A DNA stretch of 64,000 nt from Balneolales bacterium ANBcel1 (GTDB taxonomy: Bacteria > Bacteroidota > Rhodothermia > Balneolales > Natronogracilivirgulaceae), in NCBI GenBank assembly GCA_029688905.1, contig JARULB010000005.1, positions 248,001-312,000 on the forward strand, in the 5' to 3' direction. Below, piece after piece: positions 8,402-17,738 of this stretch (within the stretch, counting starts at the first letter, position 1; each line of letters starts with the position of its first letter). The notes beneath the pieces were generated by a model. The model had not been told where the DNA came from and searched no databases. It was given only the letters and a program-made list of their open reading frames with translations. A program made the translations under genes and the position numbers.

Positions 8402-9763
8402 ATGAAGAAAAAATATCACGCGCACATTGAAGCCTTCATGGACGAGGTGGAGTCGCGCAATCCGGGAGAACCGGAATTTCTGCAGTCGGTCAGAGAAGTT
8501 GCTGAAACGGTTATACCTTTTATTTCAGAGCATCCGAAATACAGCAAAGCCAATATCCTTCATCGCATGGTTGAACCCGAGCGGGTAATCATGTTCCGTG
8601 TCCCTTGGGTGGATGATGAGGGAAAAGTTCAGGTGAACCGGGGCTACCGGGTTCAATTTAATTCTGCAATCGGCCCGTACAAGGGCGGCCTGAGGTTTCA
8701 CCCGTCGGTGAACCTGAGCGTACTGAAGTTTCTCGGATTTGAGCAGATCTTCAAAAATGCGCTCACTACCCTGCCTCTTGGCGGCGCCAAGGGCGGATCC
8801 GAGTTCGACCCCAAAGGCAAGTCGAACCTGGAAGTAATGCGGTTCTGCCAGAGTTTTATGACCGAACTCCAGCGTCACATCAATAAATACACGGATGTTC
8901 CCGCAGGTGATATCGGTGTCGGCGCACGTGAAATCGGCTTTCTTTTCGGTCAGTATAAACGCCTTCAAAATGAATTTACCGGCGTTCTTACCGGTAAGGA
9001 TCTGAACTGGGGCGGCTCGTTCATCCGCCCGGAAGCCACCGGTTACGGAACCGTCTATTTTATCGCGGAAATTCTTGCCAAGCTGAACGACAGCTTCGAA
9101 GGAAAGTCGGTTGCGGTATCGGGCTCCGGAAATGTTGCCCAGTTTACGGTTGAAAAAGTGATAGAGCTGGGTGGAAAGGTGATCAGTGTGTCGGATTCGT
9201 CCGGTTGCATCATGGCCAAGGACGGCCTGACCCACGAGCATCTCGAGTTCATGAAAAGGCTGAAAAATGAAACGCGCGGGCGTATTCACGAAATGGCCGA
9301 TAAATTCAGCGAATTAAGCTTTCAGGACAGCGATTGCGTCTGGAACCTGCCGATAAACATCGACATCGCCATTCCCTGCGCCACCCAGAACGAGCTGGAC
9401 GCCGAACATGCCCGTCACCTGATTGACAAACGGGTCAAAATCGTGGGCGAAGGCGCCAACATGCCGTGTACCTCCGAGGCCGTTCACCTCTTCCAGGATG
9501 AAGGCGTAATTTTTGCCCCGGGCAAGGCCGTCAACGCCGGCGGTGTGGCCACATCCGGTCTGGAAATGGCACAAAACGCCCTCCGTCTGAGCTGGGATCG
9601 TGAAAAGGTGGACAGCAAGCTGCTGGGCATCATGAAGAACATCCACCAGCAGTGTGTCACCTACGGAGAGAACGAAGACGGCTCGGTGGACTATGTCCGT
9701 GGTGCCAACCTGGCCGGCTTTGTCAAAGTCGCCGATGCCATGATGGATCAGGGAGCGGTATAG
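8402..9763 (+). CDS. gdhA: NADP-type glutamate dehydrogenase
   Basis: 453 residues, the usual length of hexameric bacterial GdhA. It interconverts 2-oxoglutarate plus ammonium and glutamate, and serves ammonium assimilation in the cytoplasm. The glutamate-site lysines sit in GPYKGGLRFHP (Lys94), QIFKNA (Lys118) and LPLGGAKGG (catalytic Lys130). The cofactor domain contains VSGSGNVAQFTVEKV, and GEGANMPCTSEAV marks the C-terminal region. GSGN with a following Ser-rich loop (VSDSSG) fits the NADP-preferring group, but cofactor choice is inferred from overall similarity to GdhA. The spacer upstream is AT-rich with no clear Shine-Dalgarno sequence, which is common in this phylum. Confidence 0.96.
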   Translation: MKKKYHAHIEAFMDEVESRNPGEPEFLQSVREVAETVIPFISEHPKYSKANILHRMVEPERVIMFRVPWVDDEGKVQVNRGYRVQFNSAIGPYKGGLRFHPSVNLSVLKFLGFEQIFKNALTTLPLGGAKGGSEFDPKGKSNLEVMRFCQSFMTELQRHINKYTDVPAGDIGVGAREIGFLFGQYKRLQNEFTGVLTGKDLNWGGSFIRPEATGYGTVYFIAEILAKLNDSFEGKSVAVSGSGNVAQFTVEKVIELGGKVISVSDSSGCIMAKDGLTHEHLEFMKRLKNETRGRIHEMADKFSELSFQDSDCVWNLPINIDIAIPCATQNELDAEHARHLIDKRVKIVGEGANMPCTSEAVHLFQDEGVIFAPGKAVNAGGVATSGLEMAQNALRLSWDREKVDSKLLGIMKNIHQQCVTYGENEDGSVDYVRGANLAGFVKVADAMMDQGAV

Positions 9764-9811
9764 AACATCCACCGTTCCGCTTCCATTCTGCCCTCTATTA
9801 ATTTCCCCGCA

Positions 9812-9846
9812 ACTCCGGCTTTTCCCAATCAGGGAAGCGCCGGAGT
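9812..9846 (+). terminator. Strong hairpin after gdhA
   Basis: ACTCCGGC (9812-9819) pairs with GCCGGAGT (9839-9846), with a second inner stem TTCCC/GGGAA around an AATCA loop. It lies 48 bp after the gdhA stop. There is no T run, so it may stabilise the mRNA end rather than act as an intrinsic terminator. Confidence 0.4.
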
Positions 9847-9891
9847 GCGTCGCGGGTTTGTGCTTTCTCTGAATCTCCGCAATCGAAAATT

Positions 9892-9916
9892 GACGCCCGT
9901 TTTAAATGCAGGCGTC
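9892..9916 (-). terminator. Weak terminator for the C25/HEAT protein gene
   Basis: GACGCC (9892-9897) and GGCGTC (9911-9916) form a 6-bp stem. On the minus strand it lies just beyond the stop of the gene at 9928 and is followed by AATTTTC. The stem is short, so this is tentative. Confidence 0.35.
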
Positions 9917-9927
9917 TCCTGTTTTGG

Positions 9928-12303
9928 TCAGAGCGTAAAGGGATGGTTGGGGGGCTGGCTCAACCGGTTGATCGACCGGGTTATCTCCGCCGACAAGGCG
10001 CGGTATCGGTCAGCGTCGGGGTGATTATTTGATTCGGCGCTTTGTGCTCCTTCACCAGTCGAAGCGTTCTGCGGCAAATCGCTTCCCATGGCACTGCCGG
10101 ATTCGTCATGACTCCATCCGGCCTGTGCCAGATCGTCCCTGATATTTTTCAGCCCCTCCAGTATTTCTTCACGCTGATAGCTGAAAAGATACCATCCCAG
10201 TGTCTCGGCCGCGATGATCCGCAACTCTACATCGTCATCTTCACGCGTTACCAGCGCCAGTAGCGGCTCCACAACCTGCTGGTAGCGATACAGTCGGAAC
10301 ATGCGAATTGTTCGGCGGCGGTCGTTGAACGCCAGTGAAGTATCCCGAATGGCCGGAATCATCTCTTCTTCCAGTTGTCTTCCGGTGCGCTCGAAATTAT
10401 TCAGGGTGTGCGCAACCATCTGCTTCCCCTCTTCGTTTTCATCATGACGGTCCAGCACCACACGGCAGGCATCCGCAGCCCGGGGTGCATCCACTTTCTG
10501 GATGGCGGTACGCGCCTTGAACCTGACCCTCCGCGAGTGATCGTTTATCAGCGCCTCCGCTATCATATCCATATAATCGGAACGGCCAATGTCTCCCATC
10601 AGACCAATGCTCACGCGCCGGATGTATTCATACGGGTCATGTACGGCTATCGGCAGGATGTGATGAATATGATCGGTCAGGGAGTGCATCCGGGCCAGTG
10701 CCTTCAGTGCCTGCAGCCGCACGATATAGGCGGGATCGTTTTCGTACATCCGCTGCAGCGTATCGGCGACGGAAGCACCTTTCAACCGGGCGCTCATTTC
10801 TATCGCCAGGGCACGGTAGTTCGGATCCGGATCATTCAACATCTCCTCCCAGAATGACGGCTCTTTCGTTTTCTCTCTGAGGATGGAATTGATATCGCGA
10901 TCGGTGTCAGCGGCAAACCGGAAGGTGGGGTCTCCAATAATATGGGTCTCCAGGTGGTTTTTAAAATAGACAAGCCGGCCGGCCCGCATTCCATCGGTTA
11001 GCAATCCGAGAAACTGATTGGCATCGATATCCTGTAGAACGGATACGGAATGGGCAAGCGCCGCGACCGTCTGGCCATTGCCAAAGACATAACTGCCGGC
11101 AACATACGGCGCCTGGATGAACGCCCCGTTGAAACACTGGTCAAACATGATAAATTGGGGAGCCGGACTCAGACGCTCGACATCACCGACATGCATGTCC
11201 TGATTGGCGGATGTGATGGAGTCGGCGCGGATAACCTCCTCATCGAATGCTCCGTCAAACCAGCGGGCATCAATTCCGAATTCTTCATAGTACTGAGCTT
11301 TTACCTCTTCAAGCGGCTGGCCGCTTCTTTCGGCACGCCGCAGGCGGTTTCTGAGGAAAAGCTGGATGGCGTCCACCTGAGCCTGAACGGTTCTGTGCCG
11401 GGGCGATCCGACCAGCAGCTGACGCTCCGGGGTACCATGAGCGTGGAAAACCGCCAGGTTAAGCTCTGGTTTCTGCAGTTCCCGGTAGAGCTCAAATTTG
11501 AGGTCTTCTCCTTTGAAGTGGTAATAGTTGGTGAGGCTTCCTCCAGGAGTGAAAAATTGTGGAAACTGTTCTCTCAGTGAGGTGATCTCTCCCTCCCAGG
11601 ATGCCAGTGATTCGGAATGATATCCGTGTCCGGTGGTAAACAGTCCGTGTTGAAGAATCGGCGGGTTCGCTTTCTGCTTCGCCACCCGTAGTAGATACCG
11701 GTTGACCATCTCCCGGCCTTCGGCTCCTTCTGCAGGAGCCTTGATCCGGCCGCTGTACAGATCCATACTCAAAAACTGGGGCGCGTCCGGCAGCAACGAA
11801 TAATAGTGTTTAAGGGGATGGTTGTCATCCGGACCGATATAGGAAAACTCCAGGTCAAAATCATCATAAAAGCGGTCTGATGGGATCGAAGAGCGTGATT
11901 TGTCAAACCGCTCCTGATCCATTTTAAACGAAGAGGTCAGATGTTGCGCATCCCGTATCATGGGGATTGGCAGGTCACCGACGAGAACAAAACCCTCGAG
12001 GGAGGGGTTTTCTTCCGCCAGGCTGCGGATCAAATCACGCAGCGGATCGGGCCGCTCCCAATCCCCGATGATGGTATAGACATTCAGTTTGTCGTACTGC
12101 TCCAGTGCCCTGCGGTACGCTTCAATGCCATCGGAGGCCACCTTGCCTGTTTCCGAATCCACAATAATGGCAAACGCGGCGGAATGCCCGGTGGTCGGGG
12201 GAGTGATCTGTGGTCCCGCATACACGTTTCCGACACTCATTATAATGAACACCAGAGACAAAAGCAGGACGGAGAGGGACCGGAGGCGATATTGAATTAA
12301 CAT
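9928..12303 (-). CDS. Gingipain-like (C25) caspase-fold protein with HEAT-like repeats
   Basis: 791 residues with a signal peptide (cleavage near residue 29, NVYAG). Residues about 40-470 resemble the peptidase C25 (gingipain) fold. The candidate dyad is His289 in LAVFHAHGTPE and Cys390 in FIMFDQCFNGAF, and the domain ends with IIGDPTFRF, a motif typical of C25 proteins. Residues about 480-740 form alpha-helical repeats resembling HEAT or armadillo repeats (DPNYRALAIEMSARL, DPAYIVRLQALKALARM). A low-complexity Ser/Gly/Asn stretch lies near 735-770. There is no T9SS domain, unlike true gingipains, so it is probably periplasmic or otherwise surface-located. It is the last gene of a five-gene minus-strand run. 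Whether it is proteolytically active is unknown. Confidence 0.75.
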   Translation of the reverse strand: MLIQYRLRSLSVLLLSLVFIIMSVGNVYAGPQITPPTTGHSAAFAIIVDSETGKVASDGIEAYRRALEQYDKLNVYTIIGDWERPDPLRDLIRSLAEENPSLEGFVLVGDLPIPMIRDAQHLTSSFKMDQERFDKSRSSIPSDRFYDDFDLEFSYIGPDDNHPLKHYYSLLPDAPQFLSMDLYSGRIKAPAEGAEGREMVNRYLLRVAKQKANPPILQHGLFTTGHGYHSESLASWEGEITSLREQFPQFFTPGGSLTNYYHFKGEDLKFELYRELQKPELNLAVFHAHGTPERQLLVGSPRHRTVQAQVDAIQLFLRNRLRRAERSGQPLEEVKAQYYEEFGIDARWFDGAFDEEVIRADSITSANQDMHVGDVERLSPAPQFIMFDQCFNGAFIQAPYVAGSYVFGNGQTVAALAHSVSVLQDIDANQFLGLLTDGMRAGRLVYFKNHLETHIIGDPTFRFAADTDRDINSILREKTKEPSFWEEMLNDPDPNYRALAIEMSARLKGASVADTLQRMYENDPAYIVRLQALKALARMHSLTDHIHHILPIAVHDPYEYIRRVSIGLMGDIGRSDYMDMIAEALINDHSRRVRFKARTAIQKVDAPRAADACRVVLDRHDENEEGKQMVAHTLNNFERTGRQLEEEMIPAIRDTSLAFNDRRRTIRMFRLYRYQQVVEPLLALVTREDDDVELRIIAAETLGWYLFSYQREEILEGLKNIRDDLAQAGWSHDESGSAMGSDLPQNASTGEGAQSAESNNHPDADRYRALSAEITRSINRLSQPPNHPFTL

Positions 12304-12332
12304 GGAAATTCCGAGTAGGTAAGTGAATTAAT

Positions 12333-12378
12333 ACGGCACCAGAAGGTTTTATGGGGACTGACTTCCCTCTGGTGCCGT
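12333..12378 (-). terminator. Hairpin between the BNR and C25 genes
   Basis: ACGGCACCAGA (12333-12343) is exactly complementary to TCTGGTGCCGT (12368-12378). The 11-bp stem sits 18 bp after the stop of the gene at 12396. T-rich tails are weak on both strands, so it may only attenuate transcription into the C25-like gene downstream. Confidence 0.5.
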
Positions 12379-12395
12379 GTTGTGCCTGTTTTAAC

Positions 12396-14642
12396 TTATT
12401 TGATTAACATCATCTTTCGTGTCAGGGAGGTAGTCCCGGTAGAGAGCCGGTAGATATAGACACCGCTTGCCAGGTTCGCGGCATCAAACGCAACCTGATG
12501 CGTCCCTGCCTGGAGCGTCTCATCCACCAGTACCGCCACCTGCTGTCCGATCATGTTGTAGACGGACAGATGGACCCGCTGCTGGTCTGGTACGGCAAAC
12601 GAGATTTGTGTGGCCGGGTTGAACGGATTGGGATAGTTCTGATCGAGACGGATGTGTACGGGATGATCGATTCCGGCCAACCCGGTAGGAACATCATCTA
12701 TGTACTCTTCGCCGGCGACAATTTCACCAACGGTCGAGCCTATATATACCCGATTTCCGTTAAATGCTGCGGTTATGAAAATCCGCTCTCCGGCAAACGT
12801 ATCATCGGCAGTCCAGCTCTCACCACCGTCCTCCGTTTTTATGATATAGCCGCCGAAGGTCGCTGCATAGGCCACCTCTCCCTGTACCGCAAGGGCGTAA
12901 AAATTGGAGTCGATATCCGCCACGCCATGGTCTACCCACTGCCAGGTCTGACCGGCATCCTCGGTTTTTACGATAAATTTGTCGCCGACAGCCCAGGCCG
13001 TGGTTTCATCGACGACGACAGCACTGCGAAAATCGGCCGATTCACTAAATCCCTCGGGAAATCCGGCAGATAGCGTGTCCATTTCAACCGTTTCAAAAGC
13101 ATCACTGGTACGCATAATTACGCGGTTCGGCCCGGCGATAAACCCGTTATTATCGTCAAAGAACCGGATCTGTCCTATGACGTTGGCCGGACCTGTGAAC
13201 TGAAGGTGCTCGTTCCAGCTCTCTCCGCCGTCAGTGGTTTTGTAGATGTAGTAAGCCGCGCCGGTATTGAGGCTCATCCAGGCGTACCCGGTATCATCGT
13301 CCGTGAACGTGACTCCGCCCGAACGGTTATTGGCAATGTTCGGAACATCTTCCAGCACCGTTGACCAGGCAGCTCCGCCATCGGTGGTTTTCACTATCTG
13401 GCGGTTTCCTTTCTGGATGATTCCGGTAGATGCGTTTTGGAAAAACATGTTGTTCCCACGGCCCGGACTGTTATGCAGCGTGGATCCGTGATAGACAAAC
13501 TTTCCGCTTGATTCTTCATACACAAACAGGGAACTGGATGCGTTGACGGCAAATCCGGCACCGTCTTCGGTGAACTGAATCGCACGTATTTCCGAGTAGG
13601 GGTGTACCGGAAGCTGCGAAACGGTCTCTCCAAAATCTTCCGAGACAAATAGATTGCTGGACGACCCCTGGATGAACAATTTGCTGCCGGAAAGGGATGT
13701 TTTCTGGAAATTCGCGTTAAAATCGAGGAGTTCCGTTGACCAGCTTCGGCCGGCGTCCATGCTTCTGGCGATTACCGGACGTGTTGCCCTGTCATGCCCA
13801 ACGGCGATCACATGATCGGCATCAATCACCTGGAGGCCTGTAAAAACATCGACGGTCATGGCTTCATCAAATGCGGCGGGTTCAAATGTCGCGCCACCAT
13901 CCGTTGAATAATACACGGTCGTCGGCAAGTTTTGAAAGGAGTTTCCCTGACCCATGGCGACTACCGTGTTTTCATCCAGCCAGCGAACCGCGTTCAGTAA
14001 GGTCAGGTTGCTTATGGCCGGCAGGTTGTTGGCCTGCAGCCAGTTTTCACCTCCATCAACTGTGTGGAACTGTCCATCGGGATTGTTGCTCACCAATACC
14101 CCCCGATCGGTGTCATAAAAATCAAAATCGAGCCAGTTGGCCCCGATCAGTGAATCCTGGACGGCCCAGGTCTCGCCTCCGTCATCGGTCCGGAGCATGA
14201 AGTTGTTGTTGTGACGGCCGGTCAGCATAAATCCGGTTTCGGCATTCAGAAACTGAATTCTGCGCAACAGGTTAATATCGAGGTGTTCAATGACATCCTG
14301 AAAATCCGTCTGTACCCAGCTGTTGCCGCCGTCGATGGTTTTCAGCAGAAACGCCGAGCTTGATCCGATCCAGCCGGTTTCCTCATCTACAAAGAAAACC
14401 GATGTAAACGCATCGCCGGCGTATTCTGCCGTGGAGTGGTCGGTCCAGGTCAATCCACCGTCGTCGGTCCGCTTGATCGTGCCATTTGTGCCGACGGCCC
14501 ATCCTTCGGTTTCGGACAGAAAGTGGATATCGTTAATAAATCCCGGAAAATCTGCTTCCAGTACGGTTGTCCAGTTTTCCTGTGCCGTTGCGGCGGAGAA
14601 AAACAGGATCATTATGCTCATGAACTGTACTGCTTTTTTCAT
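12396..14642 (-). CDS. T9SS-secreted BNR-repeat (Ycf48-like) beta-propeller protein
   Basis: 748 residues with a signal peptide (MKKAVQFMSIMILFFSAATAQ). The body is a series of BNR/Asp-box repeats with the recurring pattern KTxDGGxxW (TDDGGLTW, TIDGGNSW, TTDGGAAW, TEDGGESW), as in Ycf48/Hcf136-like and sialidase-type propellers. The C-terminus is a T9SS sorting domain: NYPNPFNPATQISFAV, then LASGVYIYRL and an ending LTRKMMLIK. No catalytic residues stand out, so it is a structural or binding propeller exported to the surface or medium. It lies 42 bp downstream of the DUF6850-type barrel gene and is probably co-transcribed with it. Confidence 0.85.
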   Translation of the reverse strand: MKKAVQFMSIMILFFSAATAQENWTTVLEADFPGFINDIHFLSETEGWAVGTNGTIKRTDDGGLTWTDHSTAEYAGDAFTSVFFVDEETGWIGSSSAFLLKTIDGGNSWVQTDFQDVIEHLDINLLRRIQFLNAETGFMLTGRHNNNFMLRTDDGGETWAVQDSLIGANWLDFDFYDTDRGVLVSNNPDGQFHTVDGGENWLQANNLPAISNLTLLNAVRWLDENTVVAMGQGNSFQNLPTTVYYSTDGGATFEPAAFDEAMTVDVFTGLQVIDADHVIAVGHDRATRPVIARSMDAGRSWSTELLDFNANFQKTSLSGSKLFIQGSSSNLFVSEDFGETVSQLPVHPYSEIRAIQFTEDGAGFAVNASSSLFVYEESSGKFVYHGSTLHNSPGRGNNMFFQNASTGIIQKGNRQIVKTTDGGAAWSTVLEDVPNIANNRSGGVTFTDDDTGYAWMSLNTGAAYYIYKTTDGGESWNEHLQFTGPANVIGQIRFFDDNNGFIAGPNRVIMRTSDAFETVEMDTLSAGFPEGFSESADFRSAVVVDETTAWAVGDKFIVKTEDAGQTWQWVDHGVADIDSNFYALAVQGEVAYAATFGGYIIKTEDGGESWTADDTFAGERIFITAAFNGNRVYIGSTVGEIVAGEEYIDDVPTGLAGIDHPVHIRLDQNYPNPFNPATQISFAVPDQQRVHLSVYNMIGQQVAVLVDETLQAGTHQVAFDAANLASGVYIYRLSTGTTSLTRKMMLIK

Positions 14643-14684
14643 TTTGTACCTTTTTTGGGGTTGTGTGTTGATGTGCCGTTCGCC

Positions 14685-16265
14685 TCAGGGCAGCGGCACC
14701 CGATAGCTGATTTGCGAGGTAACCTGGCGCCGGCCGGCGCTGTTATTCATTTCAGAAAGATGACGCCCCCTCAGGTCCAGGCGGATTTCATGATCTCCAG
14801 GCAGCGCATATACTGCCCGAATTCCGGCATGGTGACCGGCGAAACCGGATATCTGAAAATCGATATCCCTTCGTCGATACTCATCGAAATACGGTGTTGT
14901 TGCATCTGCAGACAGGTCGTACCCGGACTTTTTGCGATGCTGATAGCCGTAGGTTACCGTCAGCGAAAGGTTGGTCACGGCTTCTGTTGTGAAGCCGGTG
15001 AGGAATCCCGCATCGAGATGTTCTGCCGACCAGTGAACCTGGCTGTAATAGTCGTCTTCGTGGAGATCGGTCAGGGCAAGTGACCCTTCCAGTGCCCACA
15101 TCCATCCGGGCGAAAACCTGTGGGAAAAACCGGTTACCCACTGATGGCTATAGCCGCCTGCTTCCAGAAAGAGAGCTTCAAATGGCTGATATTCCGCCCA
15201 GCGATTTCCTTCCCGGTAGCGATAGCCGGTGTTCACCGACCATGATCCGAAACTCCAGAGCAGGTCTGCCTCAAGGTGATGAGTCCGCGCCGAGGTATAC
15301 CCTTCGTCCCGAGGCCGGGTAAGGTCTTCTTCTATTCGCAGCGATGTGTGCGACCCGGTGTACTGAACGTGGAACAGAAGGCCTTCGGAGAGCTGCCATG
15401 ACAGGTGTGACCCGTAGCTCCACCGACTGCTGCGGGTAAGCCGGGTTTCGCGGTTTCGGTACTGGACAACCGGAAGATCGTAGCCGCGAAAAAAGATGAG
15501 CCGGGTTTCATCAAGTATGGATCCTTCATACTCGGTATATCGCAGCTCCTCTTCACGATCGGTGAAGCTCCCGTGGACTCCCCAGCGCAACGGTCCATGG
15601 TCCAGTGCGCCACCGGCCGTAATGCCGAACGAACGGTGCGTTGAAAGCGGCTTGGGTGCCACCTCCTTCATCCCTTCATCCACAGAATAATCCACTTGCG
15701 CGCCCACGGATCCGTAGTTATTGATGCGATACGTATAGGAGCCGGTGAGGTGAATTTCGTGATACCGCGACATTCCGCTGGTACTGTCACCTATCAAGAA
15801 AGGATGCGCGGCTTCATGCTCTCTTGTCGAGATCCATTGCCGGTCATGCAGTTCCAGGCGGCGAAAACCGAAGGAGCCGCTATAAAGCCGGCGGTCGCCT
15901 GTAGTTCGGCTTCCGTGCGCGTGAAGATCATACTGCACCTGATTTGCGGGGTCCACAAATCGCCGGTACCGGCCTCTTTCGTCCGAATATCCGCTTTCCA
16001 TTCGAAGGGCGTCGCCTCTGTGTGAGTACAACAGCAATGCCGGGTTACCGGTCTTTCCTGCCCAGTCGAAGGGCCGGTCGTGGCGCAGCAGTTGGTACTG
16101 GAAGTAATCCGGAGTGGTTGGCAGCCATTGTGTTGCGGCATGGGCAGGAACAAGAGATGCCAGACAGACGACAGGAATCAGAGCCGAAAGCAGCCGTATC
16201 CATCGGCGCCGTAAGAAGACACGGCGGGAGTTCAGATAAAATAGTATATGGCTCGGCAAGTTCAT
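14685..16265 (-). CDS. Outer-membrane beta-barrel protein, DUF6850-like
   Basis: 526 residues with an Arg-rich N-terminus, a hydrophobic signal segment and AHA cleavage near residue 43. The rest is alternating beta-strand sequence rich in aromatic residues (SYTYRINNYGSVGAQVDYSV, SWQLSEGLLFHVQYTGS) ending in RVPLP, as expected of an outer-membrane barrel. Its position after a TonB-dependent receptor and a DUF4876-type lipoprotein matches the co-occurrence I know for DUF6850 barrels in Bacteroidota; that family name is my recollection and should be checked. It is 40 bp from the upstream gene and 42 bp from the downstream one, consistent with one operon. Its role is not established. Confidence 0.7.
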   Translation of the reverse strand: MNLPSHILFYLNSRRVFLRRRWIRLLSALIPVVCLASLVPAHAATQWLPTTPDYFQYQLLRHDRPFDWAGKTGNPALLLYSHRGDALRMESGYSDERGRYRRFVDPANQVQYDLHAHGSRTTGDRRLYSGSFGFRRLELHDRQWISTREHEAAHPFLIGDSTSGMSRYHEIHLTGSYTYRINNYGSVGAQVDYSVDEGMKEVAPKPLSTHRSFGITAGGALDHGPLRWGVHGSFTDREEELRYTEYEGSILDETRLIFFRGYDLPVVQYRNRETRLTRSSRWSYGSHLSWQLSEGLLFHVQYTGSHTSLRIEEDLTRPRDEGYTSARTHHLEADLLWSFGSWSVNTGYRYREGNRWAEYQPFEALFLEAGGYSHQWVTGFSHRFSPGWMWALEGSLALTDLHEDDYYSQVHWSAEHLDAGFLTGFTTEAVTNLSLTVTYGYQHRKKSGYDLSADATTPYFDEYRRRDIDFQISGFAGHHAGIRAVYALPGDHEIRLDLRGRHLSEMNNSAGRRQVTSQISYRVPLP

Positions 16266-16305
16266 GGTGCGGTATAATTCTGAAAAGGGTGTGACCGGGT
16301 CGGCA

Positions 16306-17658
16306 TCAGTTGGTATCCTGGGTGCTGTCCCGGTTGGTTACCAGGCTGTTTCTCGGGGTGAAATCCGGATGATAGCCGGGGGTAGGCCGCTCATTGATCC
16401 GGAAGTCCACCGAGGAGTTGTTGGTATTTTGCAGCTGCGGCGTGCCTCCGTCATTTTCAGCCGGCCGGCGTTCCATGGAGCGTCCCGTATAAAAACTGAT
16501 GCCTCCGGCTGCTCCCGCGTCGATGGCGGGATTCAGTTTCTTCAGGGAGAGATTGGCGGGATTGTGGAGATACTCCACGCCGTCGATGACATCCACATAG
16601 GGTATGAGAATTCTGCCGTCCCGCCACTTCAGATCCTGGGTGTCGGTCCGCGCCAGCACTATGGCGTCGGCCTGCCCCCCTACCAGCCAATCCACACCAC
16701 TATCCTGATAAATCATCACCATATTTGGCACATTGGGGTTGTCGATATCGGGGGCATCCGGCTTGTAGAATTCAAAATCGGCACCGGACATATCGTGGCT
16801 CTCCGGTGCGTTGATCCTGTGGTCGATGGCATCCACAGCGCAGATCACGAACTGGCCCGGCCCGATCGGGTAATCTGTTCCCGAACCGGGAAACTTCCAG
16901 ACATTGGTGGAATGGATGAATTCGGGATCATCGATAAAGTTGAGGCCGAGCCAGGAACTGGCATAGACCCGAGCTACTACCAGTCCGTCGAGGTACAGGG
17001 TAGAATCGGTTTGATTGTAGAATTCGATGTAGCGGTCGAAGAAATAGAGGCCTGCGCCGGGCGGTCCCGACACATAAATTTCGCTGAACACGATGGGGGC
17101 ACCTCCGAAAACCAGTTCTAGTGGGATAGTGACCGATCCGTCGGAATCCCCCCGAATATCCACGGAGGGATGGCTTCGGTTCGCCAGCGAGTAGCTGTTG
17201 GCATGCATCAGGTCGGGCATCCGTTCAATTTCATTTCTGCGCAGCGGACGGTCAACACTTATGAAATAGCGATCGGAAACAAGTCCGGTCACCTCCACCC
17301 GGCCTTCCGAATCACTCCAGAAGAGGTGTTCGGTTCCATGTGTATTTGAACGCAGCTGCACCCGAGCGCTGTCGGCCAGGGTGCGGCCGTAAACGGTTTC
17401 CATGACACCCGATTCATCCACCAGCTCCAGGACGGTTGTACCGGCGCGTTCGGCTTGAGCGGGCTTGTCGCGTTGCGAAACGACATCATCACATCCAAAA
17501 ACAGCCGGCAGAATCATGAGCAGCATAACCGGAATCCGGCGACTCCACACAATTGATCGGGGTCGATCGAGTGCGGGATCGATCAGCAGCAGCGACATCA
17601 GGTCACGCCACAGTATCGTTATCGTTGAAATGGGACGACAAACACCTGGTAGTTTCAT
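16306..17658 (-). CDS. DUF4876-type lipoprotein
   Basis: Up to 450 residues. The real start may be the Met at 17596-17598, giving a basic stretch, a hydrophobic segment (IPVMLLMILPAVFGC) and a lipidated Cys. A carboxypeptidase-regulatory-like beta-sandwich follows (TTVLELVDESG, GRVEVTGLVSDRYFISV). Then comes the lamin-tail-like region typical of DUF4876: FSEIYVSGPPGAGLYFFDRYIEFYN in part, with LYLDGLVVARVY and GPGQFVICAVDAIDH. The C-terminus is disordered. It sits 80 bp downstream of the TonB-dependent receptor gene and is likely a surface lipoprotein partner of it. The ligand is unknown. Confidence 0.75.
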   Translation of the reverse strand: MKLPGVCRPISTITILWRDLMSLLLIDPALDRPRSIVWSRRIPVMLLMILPAVFGCDDVVSQRDKPAQAERAGTTVLELVDESGVMETVYGRTLADSARVQLRSNTHGTEHLFWSDSEGRVEVTGLVSDRYFISVDRPLRRNEIERMPDLMHANSYSLANRSHPSVDIRGDSDGSVTIPLELVFGGAPIVFSEIYVSGPPGAGLYFFDRYIEFYNQTDSTLYLDGLVVARVYASSWLGLNFIDDPEFIHSTNVWKFPGSGTDYPIGPGQFVICAVDAIDHRINAPESHDMSGADFEFYKPDAPDIDNPNVPNMVMIYQDSGVDWLVGGQADAIVLARTDTQDLKWRDGRILIPYVDVIDGVEYLHNPANLSLKKLNPAIDAGAAGGISFYTGRSMERRPAENDGGTPQLQNTNNSSVDFRINERPTPGYHPDFTPRNSLVTNRDSTQDTN

Positions 17659-17738
17659 GGCAGTGTTACGGTAATCCGTTAATGATCGATGACCGAGATC
17701 CCCTGAAATGGGGCAGCTCTCGGATCGACATGTTTCTG

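Noticed and set aside
12396-14642. Sialidase based on Asp-box repeats
   Set aside because: Asp boxes occur in many propellers; no FRIP motif or catalytic Tyr/Glu/Arg-triad pattern is visible, and the layout is Ycf48-like.
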